A stretch of DNA of 64,000 bases from Dyella sp. GSA-30. GTDB taxonomy: Bacteria > Pseudomonadota > Gammaproteobacteria > Xanthomonadales > Rhodanobacteraceae. Both the position numbers and the translations under genes were made by a program. Positions 43,241-52,651 of this stretch are shown in pieces; the stretch's first letter is position 1, and each line of letters opens with the position of its first letter. The stretch is taken from the NCBI RefSeq assembly GCF_027924605.1, contig NZ_AP027042.1:1217524-1281523 (forward strand). Reading direction: 5' to 3'. The notes beneath the pieces were generated by a model. It did not search any database, had not been told where the DNA came from, and saw nothing but the letters and a program-made list of their open reading frames with translations.

Positions 43241-43762
43241 TTACTTGGCCTGCTGAGTGATCCAGGTCACCGCGGCCTTGACCTGCTCGTCGGTCAGCGA
43301 CGGATTGCCGCCCTTGGCCGGCATCATGTTGCCATCAGGGCCCTTGTAGCCCTCGATCGCGTGCTTGACCAGGGTGTCCAGGCCTTCGGCGATGCGCGGA
43401 CCCCAGGCAGCCTTGTCGCCAAGTTTCGGCGCGCCGGCCACGCCGGCCGTATGGCAGCTATGGCAGAGGTTGTCGTAAATCGTCTTGCCATCCTTGGTGC
43501 CGCCATAAGCGACCTGGGACGCGGCGGCCTTGGCGGCGGCTTCCTGCGCGGCCAGCATGGCGGCACGGCCGGTATTGCCGGCGTATACGGCGCCGTTGGG
43601 CGCGATGCGAGCGTCTACTTGCGCCTGGGCGCTAGGGTCGACTTCTTTAGGCTCGTGGTCATAGATCGTCCAGGCCAGGCCAATCAACAGCAACGTCAGC
43701 ACGGCCAGGCCCACGATCAGCAGCGAAAAGCTGCGCATGAAGCTCTGGTCGGATTTGCTCAT
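43241..43762 (-). CDS. Membrane-anchored cytochrome c (c5-like)
   Basis: 173 residues from the ATG at 43762. An N-terminal membrane anchor (about 13-33, SLLIVGLAVLTLLLIGLAW) is followed by a linker of Ala-rich helices and a monohaem cytochrome c domain: Cys100-x2-Cys103-His104 (CHSCH) and axial Met 146/147 (NMMPAKGG). The domain resembles cytochrome c5 in Pseudomonads and Xanthomonads, an electron carrier in the periplasm, near terminal oxidases. Transcribed alone. Confidence 0.9.
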   Translation of the reverse strand: MSKSDQSFMRSFSLLIVGLAVLTLLLIGLAWTIYDHEPKEVDPSAQAQVDARIAPNGAVYAGNTGRAAMLAAQEAAAKAAASQVAYGGTKDGKTIYDNLCHSCHTAGVAGAPKLGDKAAWGPRIAEGLDTLVKHAIEGYKGPDGNMMPAKGGNPSLTDEQVKAAVTWITQQAK

Positions 43763-44173
43763 GGAACCGCTCACGCAATTACTCCAGTCAAAAGTAAAGT
43801 CGGCGGGCATCGGGCCGTCGCACACCGTTAGCGTGGCGTCAGACCGAGGCTATGCTTACTTGCCGCTCCCCCGGACAAGCTGTCCCCGGGCAACAAGCCT
43901 CAGAGTATAGACGAAGCCCGCGCGAAGTTTGCAGCTGGTTCAGCCTACACTGCGCATCCGGGCGTCACATTGTTGAGCAACTATTCGTGGCGAGATGGGT
44001 CAGAACAAGGCACGAGAGGGGATTGGCCCTGCCATCGGTCATGCACCACCCATGTCAACCGGCATTGTCAAATCTCGTTCCACTGCCCCTATCCTTTCAC
44101 CCAACGTAAAAACGGGCGCACGCCGCGCCAGGTGGGGTCGGGTGGCCCGCCGTCTAATATTTGGGAGTTCTAC
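43763..44173. other. Intergenic region before the RND operon, no gene seen
   Basis: 411 bases between divergent cytochrome c and efflux genes. The frame open to 43970 in front of the adaptor gene has no start support. I see no clear operator or terminator, only a short GC-rich imperfect dyad near 43867-43890. Confidence 0.5.
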
Positions 44174-45439
44174 ATGTCGCGTTTTTGGAAGATCGCGCTG
44201 ATCGCCATTGTGGTGATCGTGGTCGGTTTCGTGGGGTTCCGCATGCTGCACAAGCCCTCGGGCGAGGACAGTGCGGGCGGCGGCCGTCATCGCGGTGGAG
44301 AACAGGCACAGGATGCCGGCGGCGACAATAGTAAGGATGCACCGCCGGTGCCTGTCACCGTGGTGCCCGTTACCAAGCAGAATGTGCCGATTTTCCTGAC
44401 GGCGCTGGGTACGGTGCAAGCGCTCAACACGGTGACGATCAACCCGCAGGTCACCGGTCAGCTGCTCAGGATCAATTTCAAGGAAGGCCAGGAGGTCAAG
44501 ACCGGCGACGTGCTTGCCGAAATCGACCCGCGTACCTTCCAGGCCAACTATCAGCAGGCGGTCGCCAAGAAGCAGCAGGACCAGGCCCTGCTTTTGACGG
44601 CCAAGAGCAACCTGGACCGCAGCGTCGATCTGGGCACCAAGGGCTACATCTCCAAGCAGGACATGGACACCTTGCGCAACACGGTCAGCCAGAACCAGGC
44701 CACCGTGCAAGCCGATGATGCCGCGATCGACAGCGCCAAGGTGCAGTTGGGCTTCACCAAGATCCTTTCGCCGATCGATGGCGTGGCCGGTATCCGCGCG
44801 GTCGATCCGGGCAACGTGGTCACCACCACCAGTGCCATCGTCACGCTGACCCAGCTGCATCCGATCAATGTGATGTTCTCGCTGCCCGAGCAGAATCTCG
44901 AAGTGGTGCGCGAAGCGATGACCAAGGGCCTGCCGCTCGAAGTGGCCGCGCTCGATCGCGCCGATGCGCACACCATCGCCAACGACGGCGTGCTGAAGGT
45001 GGTCGACAACCAGATCGACGTCACCACCGGCACGTTCCGCCTCAAGTCGGAATTTCCGAACGCGACCTCCGCGTTGTGGCCGGGCCAGTTCGTCAACGTG
45101 CAGCTGAAGGTCAACACCGTCAACGGCGGCCTGGTGATTCCGGCGCAAGCGGTGCAGCGCGGTCCCGATGGCGACTATGTCTATCTGGTGCAGGCCGACA
45201 ACACGGTCAAGATGCAGGCGGTGAAGACCACGGCCGAAGTCGGCGACAGCCACGTGATGATCGGTACCGGCCTGAAAGAAGGCGACCAGGTTGTCACCGA
45301 AGGTCAGTTCCGCCTGAAGCCGGGCAGCAAGATCAAGCCGCTCAAGCCCGGTGAAGTCCCCGCCGCGCCGACCGACGAAGAGCTGCAGAAGGCGAAGAAG
45401 GACGGCAAGGGCGGTCGTCGCGGTGGCGGCGGACGGTGA
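44174..45439 (+). CDS. mdtA: RND efflux periplasmic adaptor, MdtA-like
   Basis: 421 residues from the ATG at 44174. A membrane signal (about 4-24, WKIALIAIVVIVVGFVGFRM) anchors it; the barrel-sandwich and lipoyl-like domains follow (VTINPQVTGQLLRINFKEGQ and LGFTKILSPIDGVAGIRAV), with a helical hairpin between. The tail is Lys/Gly-rich (KKDGKGGRRGGGGR). In MdtABC-type pumps the adaptor links two RND permeases to an outer-membrane channel. It is first in the operon. No TolC gene is nearby, so the channel is encoded elsewhere. Confidence 0.92.
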   Translation: MSRFWKIALIAIVVIVVGFVGFRMLHKPSGEDSAGGGRHRGGEQAQDAGGDNSKDAPPVPVTVVPVTKQNVPIFLTALGTVQALNTVTINPQVTGQLLRINFKEGQEVKTGDVLAEIDPRTFQANYQQAVAKKQQDQALLLTAKSNLDRSVDLGTKGYISKQDMDTLRNTVSQNQATVQADDAAIDSAKVQLGFTKILSPIDGVAGIRAVDPGNVVTTTSAIVTLTQLHPINVMFSLPEQNLEVVREAMTKGLPLEVAALDRADAHTIANDGVLKVVDNQIDVTTGTFRLKSEFPNATSALWPGQFVNVQLKVNTVNGGLVIPAQAVQRGPDGDYVYLVQADNTVKMQAVKTTAEVGDSHVMIGTGLKEGDQVVTEGQFRLKPGSKIKPLKPGEVPAAPTDEELQKAKKDGKGGRRGGGGR

Positions 45440-45595
45440 TGAGAAGCGGGAGATGGGAGATGGGTAGTGGGGGCGCGACAACCGTGCGCTCACGCAACCT
45501 GAGGGATGCGAAAGCCCATCTCCTTTCTCCAAACAATCTGGACACGCGGCTGCGCATGAGCGCGCCTCCCCAACCACTGACGGTCAACTAACCCC
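45440..45595. repeat. Intergenic region with GGGAGATGGGAGATGGG motif
   Basis: The 156 bases between adaptor and first permease start with GGAGATGGG repeats followed by TAGTGGGGGCGC. The same order (GGAGATGGGAAATGGG, TGTGGGGGCGC) is found after the first permease (48830), so one repeat family occupies both gaps. A CCCATCTCC stretch in the second half (45518-45527) can pair with the GGAGATGGG repeats. Confidence 0.6.
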
Positions 45596-48500
45596 ATGGG
45601 CTTCTCCACCCTTTTCATCCGCCGACCGATCGCTACATCGCTGCTGATGGTGGCGGTGTTGCTGCTGGGTATCCTCGGTTACCGCCAGCTGCCGGTGTCG
45701 GCGCTGCCGGAAATCGACGCCCCCAGCCTGGTGGTGACCACGCAGTACCCGGGCGCCAGCGCATCGACCATGGCGGCGCTGATCACCACGCCGCTGGAGC
45801 GCAACTTCGGCCAGATCTCCGGCCTGAGCATGATGACCTCCGATTCGTCGGCGGGTCTTTCGACCATCGTGCTGCAGTTCTCGATGGATCGCGACATCGA
45901 CATCGCCGCGCAGGACGTGCAGGCGGCGATCAGTCAGGCCAAGGGCACGCTGCCGAACAACCTGCCATATCCACCGGTCTATAACCGCGTCAATCCGGCC
46001 GACGCGCCGATCGTCACGCTCAAGCTGATTTCCGAGAGCCTGCCGCTGCGCGACGTCAACAACTACGCCGATTCGATCCTCGCGCAGAAGCTCTCGCAGG
46101 TGCAGGGCGTGGGCCTCGTGTCGATCGCCGGCAACGTGCGTCCGGCTGTGCGCATCCAGGTCAATCCGGCGCAGCTGTCCAATCTGGGCCTGACCCTGGA
46201 AGACGTGCGCAGCGCGCTGACCCAGGCCAACGTCAATGCGCCCAAGGGCACGTTGAACGGCAAGACGCAGTCCTACAGCATTGGCACCAACGACCAGCTG
46301 AGCGACGCGGCCGAGTACAAGAGCACCATCATCGCCTACAAGAATGGCGCACCAGTGCGCCTATCCGATGTCGCAGCGGTCGTCGACGGCGTCGAGAACG
46401 ACCAGCTCGCCGCATGGGCCAACGGCAAGCCGGCGGTGCTGCTCGACATCCGCCGCCAGCCCGGCGCCAATATCGTGCAGACGGTCGAGCGCATCCGCGC
46501 GCTGATGCCCGAGTTGCGCAGCGTGCTGCCGGCCGACGTGCACCTGGACATCTTTGCCGACCGTACGGTGACCATCCGTGCCTCGGTGGAAGACGTGCAG
46601 TTCACGCTGATCCTCACCATCTTCCTGGTGGTGGCGGTGATCTTCGTGTTCCTGCGTCGCCTGTGGGCCACGATCATTCCCTCGGTGGCGGTACCGCTGT
46701 CGTTGATGGGCACGTTCGGCGTGATGGCCTTCACCGGTATGTCGCTGGACAACCTCTCGCTGATGGCGCTTACCGTCGCCACCGGCTTCGTGGTGGACGA
46801 TGCGATCGTGATGATCGAAAACATCGTGCGCTATATCGAACAGGGCAAGGACGGCAAGGAAGCGGCCGAGATCGGCGCGAAGGAAATCGGCTTCACCGTG
46901 TTGTCGCTGACCGTGTCGCTGATCGCGGTGTTCCTGCCGCTGCTGCTGATGCCCGGCGTAACCGGTCGCCTGTTCCATGAGTTCGCCTGGGTGCTGACGA
47001 TTGCGGTGGCGATCTCGATGCTGGTGTCGTTGACGCTGACGCCGATGATGTGCGCCTACCTGCTCAAGGCCGATGCCTTGCCCGAAGGCGACGACGTGCA
47101 TGAGAAGCACGCAGCCGAAGGCAAGAAGAATCTGTGGACGCGCACGGTCGGCGTGTACGAGCGTACGCTCGACTGGGTGCTCGATCACCAGCGCACCACG
47201 ATCACCGTGGCGGCGATCACCGTCGTGGTCACGGTCATTCTCTACGTCATCATTCCCAAGGGTCTGCTGCCCGAGCAGGACACTGGCATGATCACCGGCG
47301 TGGTGCAGGCCGACCAGAACGTTGCGTTCCCGCAGATGGAGCAACGCACGCAGGCCGTCGCCGAAGCGTTGCGCAAGGACAAGGCGGTGGTGGGCGTGGC
47401 CGCGTTCATCGGTGCCGGCTCGATCAATCCGACCTTGAACCAGGGTCAGCTGAGCATCGTGCTGAAAGACCGCAGCGATCGCGACAGCCTGGAAAAAATC
47501 CTGCCGCGTCTGCAGAACGAGGTTGCCGGCATTCCTGGTGTCGCGCTGTATCTGAAGCCGGTGCAGGACGTGACGCTCGATAGTCGCGTGGCCGCGACCG
47601 AGTACCAGTACTCGTTGTCGGATCTCAACTCCGACGAGCTGGCCAAGTACGCCAACCAGATGACGCAGGCGATGCGTCAGCGGCCGGAACTGTCCGATGT
47701 GGACAACAACCTGGCCGATAGCGGCAACTCCTTGTCACTGGTGATCGACCGCGAAAAAGCCAGCCGCTTGGGCGTGCCGGTGCAGACCATCGACGACACG
47801 CTTTACGACGCGTTCGGTCAACGCCAGATTTCGACCATCTTCACCCAGTTGAACCAGTACCGCGTGGTGCTGGAGGTCGCGCCGGAATTCCGCACCAGCA
47901 CGGCGCTGCTCAATCAGCTCACTGTGCGCGGTAACGGCAATGGCGCGCTGACCGGCTCCAACGCCACCAGCTTTGGCCAGCTCACCTCGAGCAATTCGGC
48001 CACGCCATCGGGCATCGGCAATACCGGCAACGTCGGCTTCCAGGTTGGCGGCGGCGGCACGATTCCGCTCGCCTCGCTGGCGACGGCCACCGCCACGGCG
48101 GCGCCGCTGGTCATCAGTCATCAGCAGCAGCTGCCGGCGGTGACCCTGTCGTTCAACGTAGCGCAGGGCTACTCGCTATCCGATGCGGTCAAGGCGATCC
48201 ACGAAGTCGAGTCGACGCTCGACTTCCCGCCGCAGGTGCGCGGTCAGTTCGTCGGCAAGGCGGCCGAGTTCTCCTCCTCGCTGGGCGATGAAGTCCTGCT
48301 TCTGCTTGCCGCGGTGGTGGTGATCTATATCGTGCTGGGCGTGCTTTACGAGAGCTACATCCATCCGCTGACCATCATTTCAACGCTGCCGCCGGCCGGC
48401 GTGGGTGCGTTGCTGGCGCTGATCCTGTGCGGGATGAGTCTGTCCGTTGACGGTATCGTCGGCATCGTATTGCTGATCGGTATCGTCAAGAAGAACGCGA

Positions 48501-48829
48501 TCATGATGATCGACTTCGCGATCGAGGCCCAGCGCACCGGCATGCGTGCCCAGGACGCCATCCGTCGCGCCTGCCTGCTGCGCTTCCGCCCGATCATGAT
48601 GACCACCGCGGCGGCCATGCTGGGCGCGTTGCCGCTGGCGCTGGGATCGGGCATCGGTTCGGAGCTGCGCAAGCCGCTGGGTGTGTCCATCGTCGGCGGC
48701 CTGCTGCTGTCGCAGCTGGTCACCCTGTACACCACGCCGGTGATCTATCTGTACATGGAGCGTTTCTCCGACTGGCTGCGCGTCCGCCGCGAGCGGCGTG
48801 AGCTGGCCAAGGCGCAGCAGGCGCTGTAA
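45596..48829 (+). CDS. mdtB: RND multidrug efflux permease, MdtB-like
   Basis: 1077 residues with the RND layout: TM1 after FIRRPIATSL, two large periplasmic loops, 12 membrane helices. The proton relay Asp pair is in TM4 (GFVVDDAIVMIEN) and the Lys in TM10 (IGIVKKNAIMMIDFA). The start (PPVYNRVNPADAP) is of the MdtB/MuxB type. It exports drugs or detergents from the periplasm by proton antiport. It works as heterotrimer with the MdtC-like subunit downstream. One repeat-rich gap follows. Confidence 0.93.
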   Translation: MGFSTLFIRRPIATSLLMVAVLLLGILGYRQLPVSALPEIDAPSLVVTTQYPGASASTMAALITTPLERNFGQISGLSMMTSDSSAGLSTIVLQFSMDRDIDIAAQDVQAAISQAKGTLPNNLPYPPVYNRVNPADAPIVTLKLISESLPLRDVNNYADSILAQKLSQVQGVGLVSIAGNVRPAVRIQVNPAQLSNLGLTLEDVRSALTQANVNAPKGTLNGKTQSYSIGTNDQLSDAAEYKSTIIAYKNGAPVRLSDVAAVVDGVENDQLAAWANGKPAVLLDIRRQPGANIVQTVERIRALMPELRSVLPADVHLDIFADRTVTIRASVEDVQFTLILTIFLVVAVIFVFLRRLWATIIPSVAVPLSLMGTFGVMAFTGMSLDNLSLMALTVATGFVVDDAIVMIENIVRYIEQGKDGKEAAEIGAKEIGFTVLSLTVSLIAVFLPLLLMPGVTGRLFHEFAWVLTIAVAISMLVSLTLTPMMCAYLLKADALPEGDDVHEKHAAEGKKNLWTRTVGVYERTLDWVLDHQRTTITVAAITVVVTVILYVIIPKGLLPEQDTGMITGVVQADQNVAFPQMEQRTQAVAEALRKDKAVVGVAAFIGAGSINPTLNQGQLSIVLKDRSDRDSLEKILPRLQNEVAGIPGVALYLKPVQDVTLDSRVAATEYQYSLSDLNSDELAKYANQMTQAMRQRPELSDVDNNLADSGNSLSLVIDREKASRLGVPVQTIDDTLYDAFGQRQISTIFTQLNQYRVVLEVAPEFRTSTALLNQLTVRGNGNGALTGSNATSFGQLTSSNSATPSGIGNTGNVGFQVGGGGTIPLASLATATATAAPLVISHQQQLPAVTLSFNVAQGYSLSDAVKAIHEVESTLDFPPQVRGQFVGKAAEFSSSLGDEVLLLLAAVVVIYIVLGVLYESYIHPLTIISTLPPAGVGALLALILCGMSLSVDGIVGIVLLIGIVKKNAIMMIDFAIEAQRTGMRAQDAIRRACLLRFRPIMMTTAAAMLGALPLALGSGIGSELRKPLGVSIVGGLLLSQLVTLYTTPVIYLYMERFSDWLRVRRERRELAKAQQAL

Positions 48830-48904
48830 CAGCGGAGATGGGAAATGGGATGTGGGGGCGCAATGCTCTCCGCTGAGGCAATGTGGGGCCGTGCGCCCCC
48901 GCCA

Positions 48905-48981
48905 CCCATCTCCCATCTCCCATCTCCCATCTCCCATCTCCCATCTCCCATCTCCCATCTCCCATCTCCCATCTCCCATCT
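48905..48981. repeat. 7-bp tandem repeat (CCCATCT x11)
   Basis: Eleven perfect copies of CCCATCT in a row. Together with GGAGATGGGAAATGGG just before (48835-48850) it can fold into a long mRNA hairpin in the gap between the mdtB-like and mdtC-like genes. This is a microsatellite likely prone to slippage; not a CRISPR array, because there are no spacers. Confidence 0.95.
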
Positions 48982-49132
48982 CCAGGGCAGCCCTGCCAGA
49001 AGTCATGCCCTCAAGTGGCAATTCCCGCTTAGCCATCCAGCCGTCCTGGCGTAACATGCGATAGGCAATCTGTCGCTATCCACGGCCATTAGCGCCCTTC
49101 AACCGATCTAAAGGTCGTGCGTTGAAACAACG

Positions 49133-52100
49133 ATGAATATTTCCGGCCCGTTTATCCGCCGCCCGATCGGTACGTTCCTGCTGGCCGTGGGCATGTTTGT
49201 GCTGGGCATCATCTGCTATTCGCTGCTGGGTGTGGCGGCGCTGCCGGATATGCAATTCCCGGTGATCTTCGTGCAGGCCTCGCAGGCCGGCGCCGATGCC
49301 AGCACGATGGCGACTACCGTTGCCGCGCCGCTGGAGCGTCACCTTGGCCAGGTGCCGGGCATCGATACGATGCGCTCGCGCAGCTCCGAGGGCGGCACCT
49401 CGGTCTTCATGATCTTCGACAATGGCCGCAATATCGATGCGGCTGCGCGCGACGTGCAGGCGGCGATCAACTCCGCCGCGCCGGATCTGCCTGCCGGACT
49501 CAACAACCCGCCGAGCTACCAGAAGGCCAATCCCAACGACGATCCGATCATCGCCTTCGCGCTGACCTCGGACACGCAGTCGGCGGCCGATCTCTACAAT
49601 ATTTCCGATTCGCTGCTCGCCCAGCGCCTGCGTCAGCTCGACGGTGTGGCATCAGTAGATATCGCCGGTGCGGCGACGCCCGCCATCCGCGTCGATCTCA
49701 ATCTGCGCGCGCTCAACGCGATGAACCTGTCGCCGGACCAGATTCGTAACGCGTTGACGGCGGCGAATGTCACCTCGCCGCTGGGCTTTCTTTCCAACGG
49801 CATTACCACCACCGCGCTTACCGCGAACGACCAGCTGAAAAAGCCGGAGGAATACGCCGACCTGGTGGTGGCGACGCACAACGGTATTCCGGTGCGACTT
49901 TCCGATGTCGCCCATGTTTACGCCGGTCAGCAGGACGCGTATCAGGCCGCCTGGTTCCAGCGCAAACCCGCTGTGCTGATGTATGTGTACAAGAAAGCCG
50001 ATGCGAACGTGATCGCCACGGTCGACGCGGTGCGCGCCCAGCTGCCGATCCTGCGCTCGTATCTTTCGCCCGGAACGGTGCTCACGCCTTACTTCGATGG
50101 CACGCCGACGATCCGCGATTCGTTGAAGGAAGTGCAGATCACCTTGCTGATCAGTCTGGCCATGGTCGTGCTGACGATGGCGTTGTTCCTGCGCCGCCTT
50201 GCGCCGACGCTGATTGCCGGTGTCGCGGTGCCGTTGTCGCTGGCCGGCGCGTTCCTGTGCATGTATCTGCTCGGCTACACGCTCAACAATCTCACTTTGC
50301 TCGCGCTGGTGATTGCCATCGGCTTCGTCGTCGACGATGCGATCGTGGTGATCGAGAACGTCATTCGGCATATCGACGAAGGCATGACGCGGCTGGAGGC
50401 AACTCTGGCTGGCGCGAGGGAAATCGGCTTTACCATCGTGTCGATCACCGCGTCGCTGGTGGCGGTGTTTATCCCGTTGCTGTTCATGAGCGGCTTCAGC
50501 GGCTTGTTCATGCGCGAATTCACCGTGACCCTGGTGGCGGCGATCATCATGTCGGCGCTGGTATCGCTGACCCTGACGCCATCGCTGTGCGGTCGTTTTC
50601 TCAACGGTCATGTCGAGCCGGACAAGACGTCGAGGCTGAGTCAGCGGCTGGAGAAAATCCAGGACGGCATGCTGCGCATCTATGTGCGCGCATTGAATTT
50701 TTCGCTACGTCACGCGTTACTGTTGTCGCTGACGCCGCTGGTATTGATCGGCGTGACGATCTTTCTGTTCGGCGTGGTCAAGACCGGTTTGTTTCCTGCC
50801 CAGGACACGGGTCTGGTATCGGGTCGCGCGACGTCCAGCGCGACGGTGTCGTTTGGCGAAACCATCAATCGCCTGGATCGCCTGACCCAGATGATTCTTG
50901 CCGATCCCGACGTCAAGGCGGTGAGCTCGCGTCTGGGTACCAGTCGTACCGGCACCAGCGGCAGTTTCAATATCGAACTGCGCACGCGCGCCGAAGGGCG
51001 CACGGATACCACCTTCGATGCGCTGGCGCGGTTGAGTGCAAAAGCCAACGCCTATCCCGATCTCAATCTGCGCCTGCGCCCGATCCAGGACCTGCCCAGC
51101 GGCGGTTCCGGTGGCAGTTCGCAGGGCGGTCAGTATCAGGTGTCGCTGCAAGGCAACGACCCGGAGGCGCTGGAGGAGTGGCTGCCCAAGCTGGTCAACC
51201 AGTTGAAGAAGAACCCCAAGTTGACCGATGTCGGTTCGGATATCGACGACGCTGGCCTGCGTCAGAATATCGTGATCGATCGCGACCGCGCCGCGCAGTT
51301 GGGCGTGTCGATCGGTACCATCGACGGCGCGCTCTACAACGCCTTCGGTCAGCGCCAGGTGTCGACGATCTATTCGGACATCAACCAGTACAAAGTGGTG
51401 ATCAACGCGCTGCCGGCGCAGACCGCAACGCCTGACGCGATCAACCGTATCTATGTCGCTTCCAACACCGGCCAGATGGTGCCGTTGAGGGCGCTGGCCA
51501 AGCAGATGGACGGTCTGGCGCCGACGATGATCACGCACGAAGACCAGTACACCACGATGGATCTGAGCTTCAACCTCGCGCCGGGCGTGAGCATGGGCGA
51601 GGCGATGTTGATCGTGCAGAGTACGGCCAGCGGCATGCGCATGCCGGGCGATATCCGTCTGAATGTCGGTGGCGATTTCCGTCGTTTCCAGCAGTCGCAG
51701 AGCGGCATGCTCTGGTTGCTGCTGGCTGCGGTGGTCACCGTCTATATCGTGTTGGGCGTGCTGTACGAGAGCCTGATCCACCCGGTGACGATCCTGTCCA
51801 CCTTGCCGGCAGCCGGCGTGGGCGCCTTGATGGCGATGTGGTTGACCGATACCGAGCTTTCGATCATCGCGCAGATCGCCTTGGTGCTGTTGATCGGCAT
51901 CGTCAAGAAAAACGCGATCATGATGATCGACTTCGCTCTTGTTGCGCAGCGCAAGCACGGCAAGTCGCCGATCGATGCCGTGCGTGAAGCGTGCATCGTG
52001 CGTTTCCGCCCGATCATGATGACCACGATGGTGGCGATCCTCGCCGCCGTGCCGATTGTCGTCGGTCTGGGCGAAGGCTCCGAACTGCGTCGTCCGTTGG

Positions 52101-52264
52101 GTATCGCGCTGATCGGCGGCCTGTTCATTTCGCAAAGCTTGACCTTGCTCAGTACGCCGGCCTTGTACGTGATCTTCTCCTGCCTGGCCGAGCGCTGGGC
52201 CGCGATGCGCGAACGCCAGCGTGCGCGCAAGCGGGCGCGATTGAGGCAGCCGGTTTCAAACTGA
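49133..52264 (+). CDS. mdtC: RND multidrug efflux permease, MdtC-like
   Basis: 1043 residues, full-length RND permease. TM1 follows PFIRRPIGTFLL; the first periplasmic domain begins GVAALPDMQFPVIFVQA, of the MdtC/MuxC type. The proton-relay pair is in GFVVDDAIVVIEN and the Lys in IGIVKKNAIMMIDFA. It lies 303 bases after the first permease, an unusually wide gap for mdtBC, containing a tandem repeat. The C-terminus is basic (RERQRARKRARLRQ). Forms a mixed trimer with MdtB in E. coli. Confidence 0.93.
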   Translation: MNISGPFIRRPIGTFLLAVGMFVLGIICYSLLGVAALPDMQFPVIFVQASQAGADASTMATTVAAPLERHLGQVPGIDTMRSRSSEGGTSVFMIFDNGRNIDAAARDVQAAINSAAPDLPAGLNNPPSYQKANPNDDPIIAFALTSDTQSAADLYNISDSLLAQRLRQLDGVASVDIAGAATPAIRVDLNLRALNAMNLSPDQIRNALTAANVTSPLGFLSNGITTTALTANDQLKKPEEYADLVVATHNGIPVRLSDVAHVYAGQQDAYQAAWFQRKPAVLMYVYKKADANVIATVDAVRAQLPILRSYLSPGTVLTPYFDGTPTIRDSLKEVQITLLISLAMVVLTMALFLRRLAPTLIAGVAVPLSLAGAFLCMYLLGYTLNNLTLLALVIAIGFVVDDAIVVIENVIRHIDEGMTRLEATLAGAREIGFTIVSITASLVAVFIPLLFMSGFSGLFMREFTVTLVAAIIMSALVSLTLTPSLCGRFLNGHVEPDKTSRLSQRLEKIQDGMLRIYVRALNFSLRHALLLSLTPLVLIGVTIFLFGVVKTGLFPAQDTGLVSGRATSSATVSFGETINRLDRLTQMILADPDVKAVSSRLGTSRTGTSGSFNIELRTRAEGRTDTTFDALARLSAKANAYPDLNLRLRPIQDLPSGGSGGSSQGGQYQVSLQGNDPEALEEWLPKLVNQLKKNPKLTDVGSDIDDAGLRQNIVIDRDRAAQLGVSIGTIDGALYNAFGQRQVSTIYSDINQYKVVINALPAQTATPDAINRIYVASNTGQMVPLRALAKQMDGLAPTMITHEDQYTTMDLSFNLAPGVSMGEAMLIVQSTASGMRMPGDIRLNVGGDFRRFQQSQSGMLWLLLAAVVTVYIVLGVLYESLIHPVTILSTLPAAGVGALMAMWLTDTELSIIAQIALVLLIGIVKKNAIMMIDFALVAQRKHGKSPIDAVREACIVRFRPIMMTTMVAILAAVPIVVGLGEGSELRRPLGIALIGGLFISQSLTLLSTPALYVIFSCLAERWAAMRERQRARKRARLRQPVSN

Positions 52265-52290
52265 TCGATCGGTCGTTCACCAAGGCACGA

Positions 52291-52317
52291 AAGCGCGGGT
52301 AATACCGCGCTTTTTTT
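52291..52317 (+). terminator. Intrinsic terminator of the mdtABC operon
   Basis: AAGCGCGG-gtaata-CCGCGCTT stem followed by TTTTT, 26 bases after the last permease stop. Confidence 0.9.
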
Positions 52318-52406
52318 GTGCCCTGGTGAGGGCATAAGCGCCCTCACAGCTCGTTAACACCGCTCGAAGTATCAGTGACGCTCTCTTCGGTGAGGAGGAA
52401 GGCTCC

Positions 52407-52637
52407 ATGAGCAATGACAGCGGCAAAGCGGATTTTTCCGATGTTCAATCGGGTGTGAGTTCGACCGCGGAGCAGAGCTACACCGTGGTCTCGGGTGACA
52501 GCCTGTCCAAGATTGCCAAGCATTTCTATGGCAATGCGAATGCATGGCAACCCATCTTCGACGCGAATCGCGATCAGCTGAGTAACCCGGACAAGATCAA
52601 GCCGGGCCAGGTCCTGAAGATCCCAGCCAAACCATAA
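52407..52637 (+). CDS. LysM-domain protein
   Basis: 76 residues; start supported by GAGGAGGAAGG upstream. A single LysM domain fills residues 24-74 (SYTVVSGDSLSKIAKHFYG, then NPDKIKPGQVLKIPA), as in YgaU/LysM small proteins that bind peptidoglycan or act with potassium. No signal peptide is seen, so it might be cytoplasmic, like YgaU (Kbp) of E. coli, which lacks one too. The lipoprotein gene starts 14 bases downstream, so cotranscription is likely. Confidence 0.88.
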   Translation: MSNDSGKADFSDVQSGVSSTAEQSYTVVSGDSLSKIAKHFYGNANAWQPIFDANRDQLSNPDKIKPGQVLKIPAKP

Positions 52638-52651
52638 CGAGGAGCGAGATC

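Noticed and set aside
48905-48981. Possible CRISPR array
   Set aside because: The repeat unit is only 7 bp with no spacers and lies inside an efflux operon; it is a simple tandem repeat.
50717-52135. 472-residue minus-strand frame in mdtC
   Set aside because: Antisense to an obvious RND permease, His/Arg/Gln-rich; not a gene.
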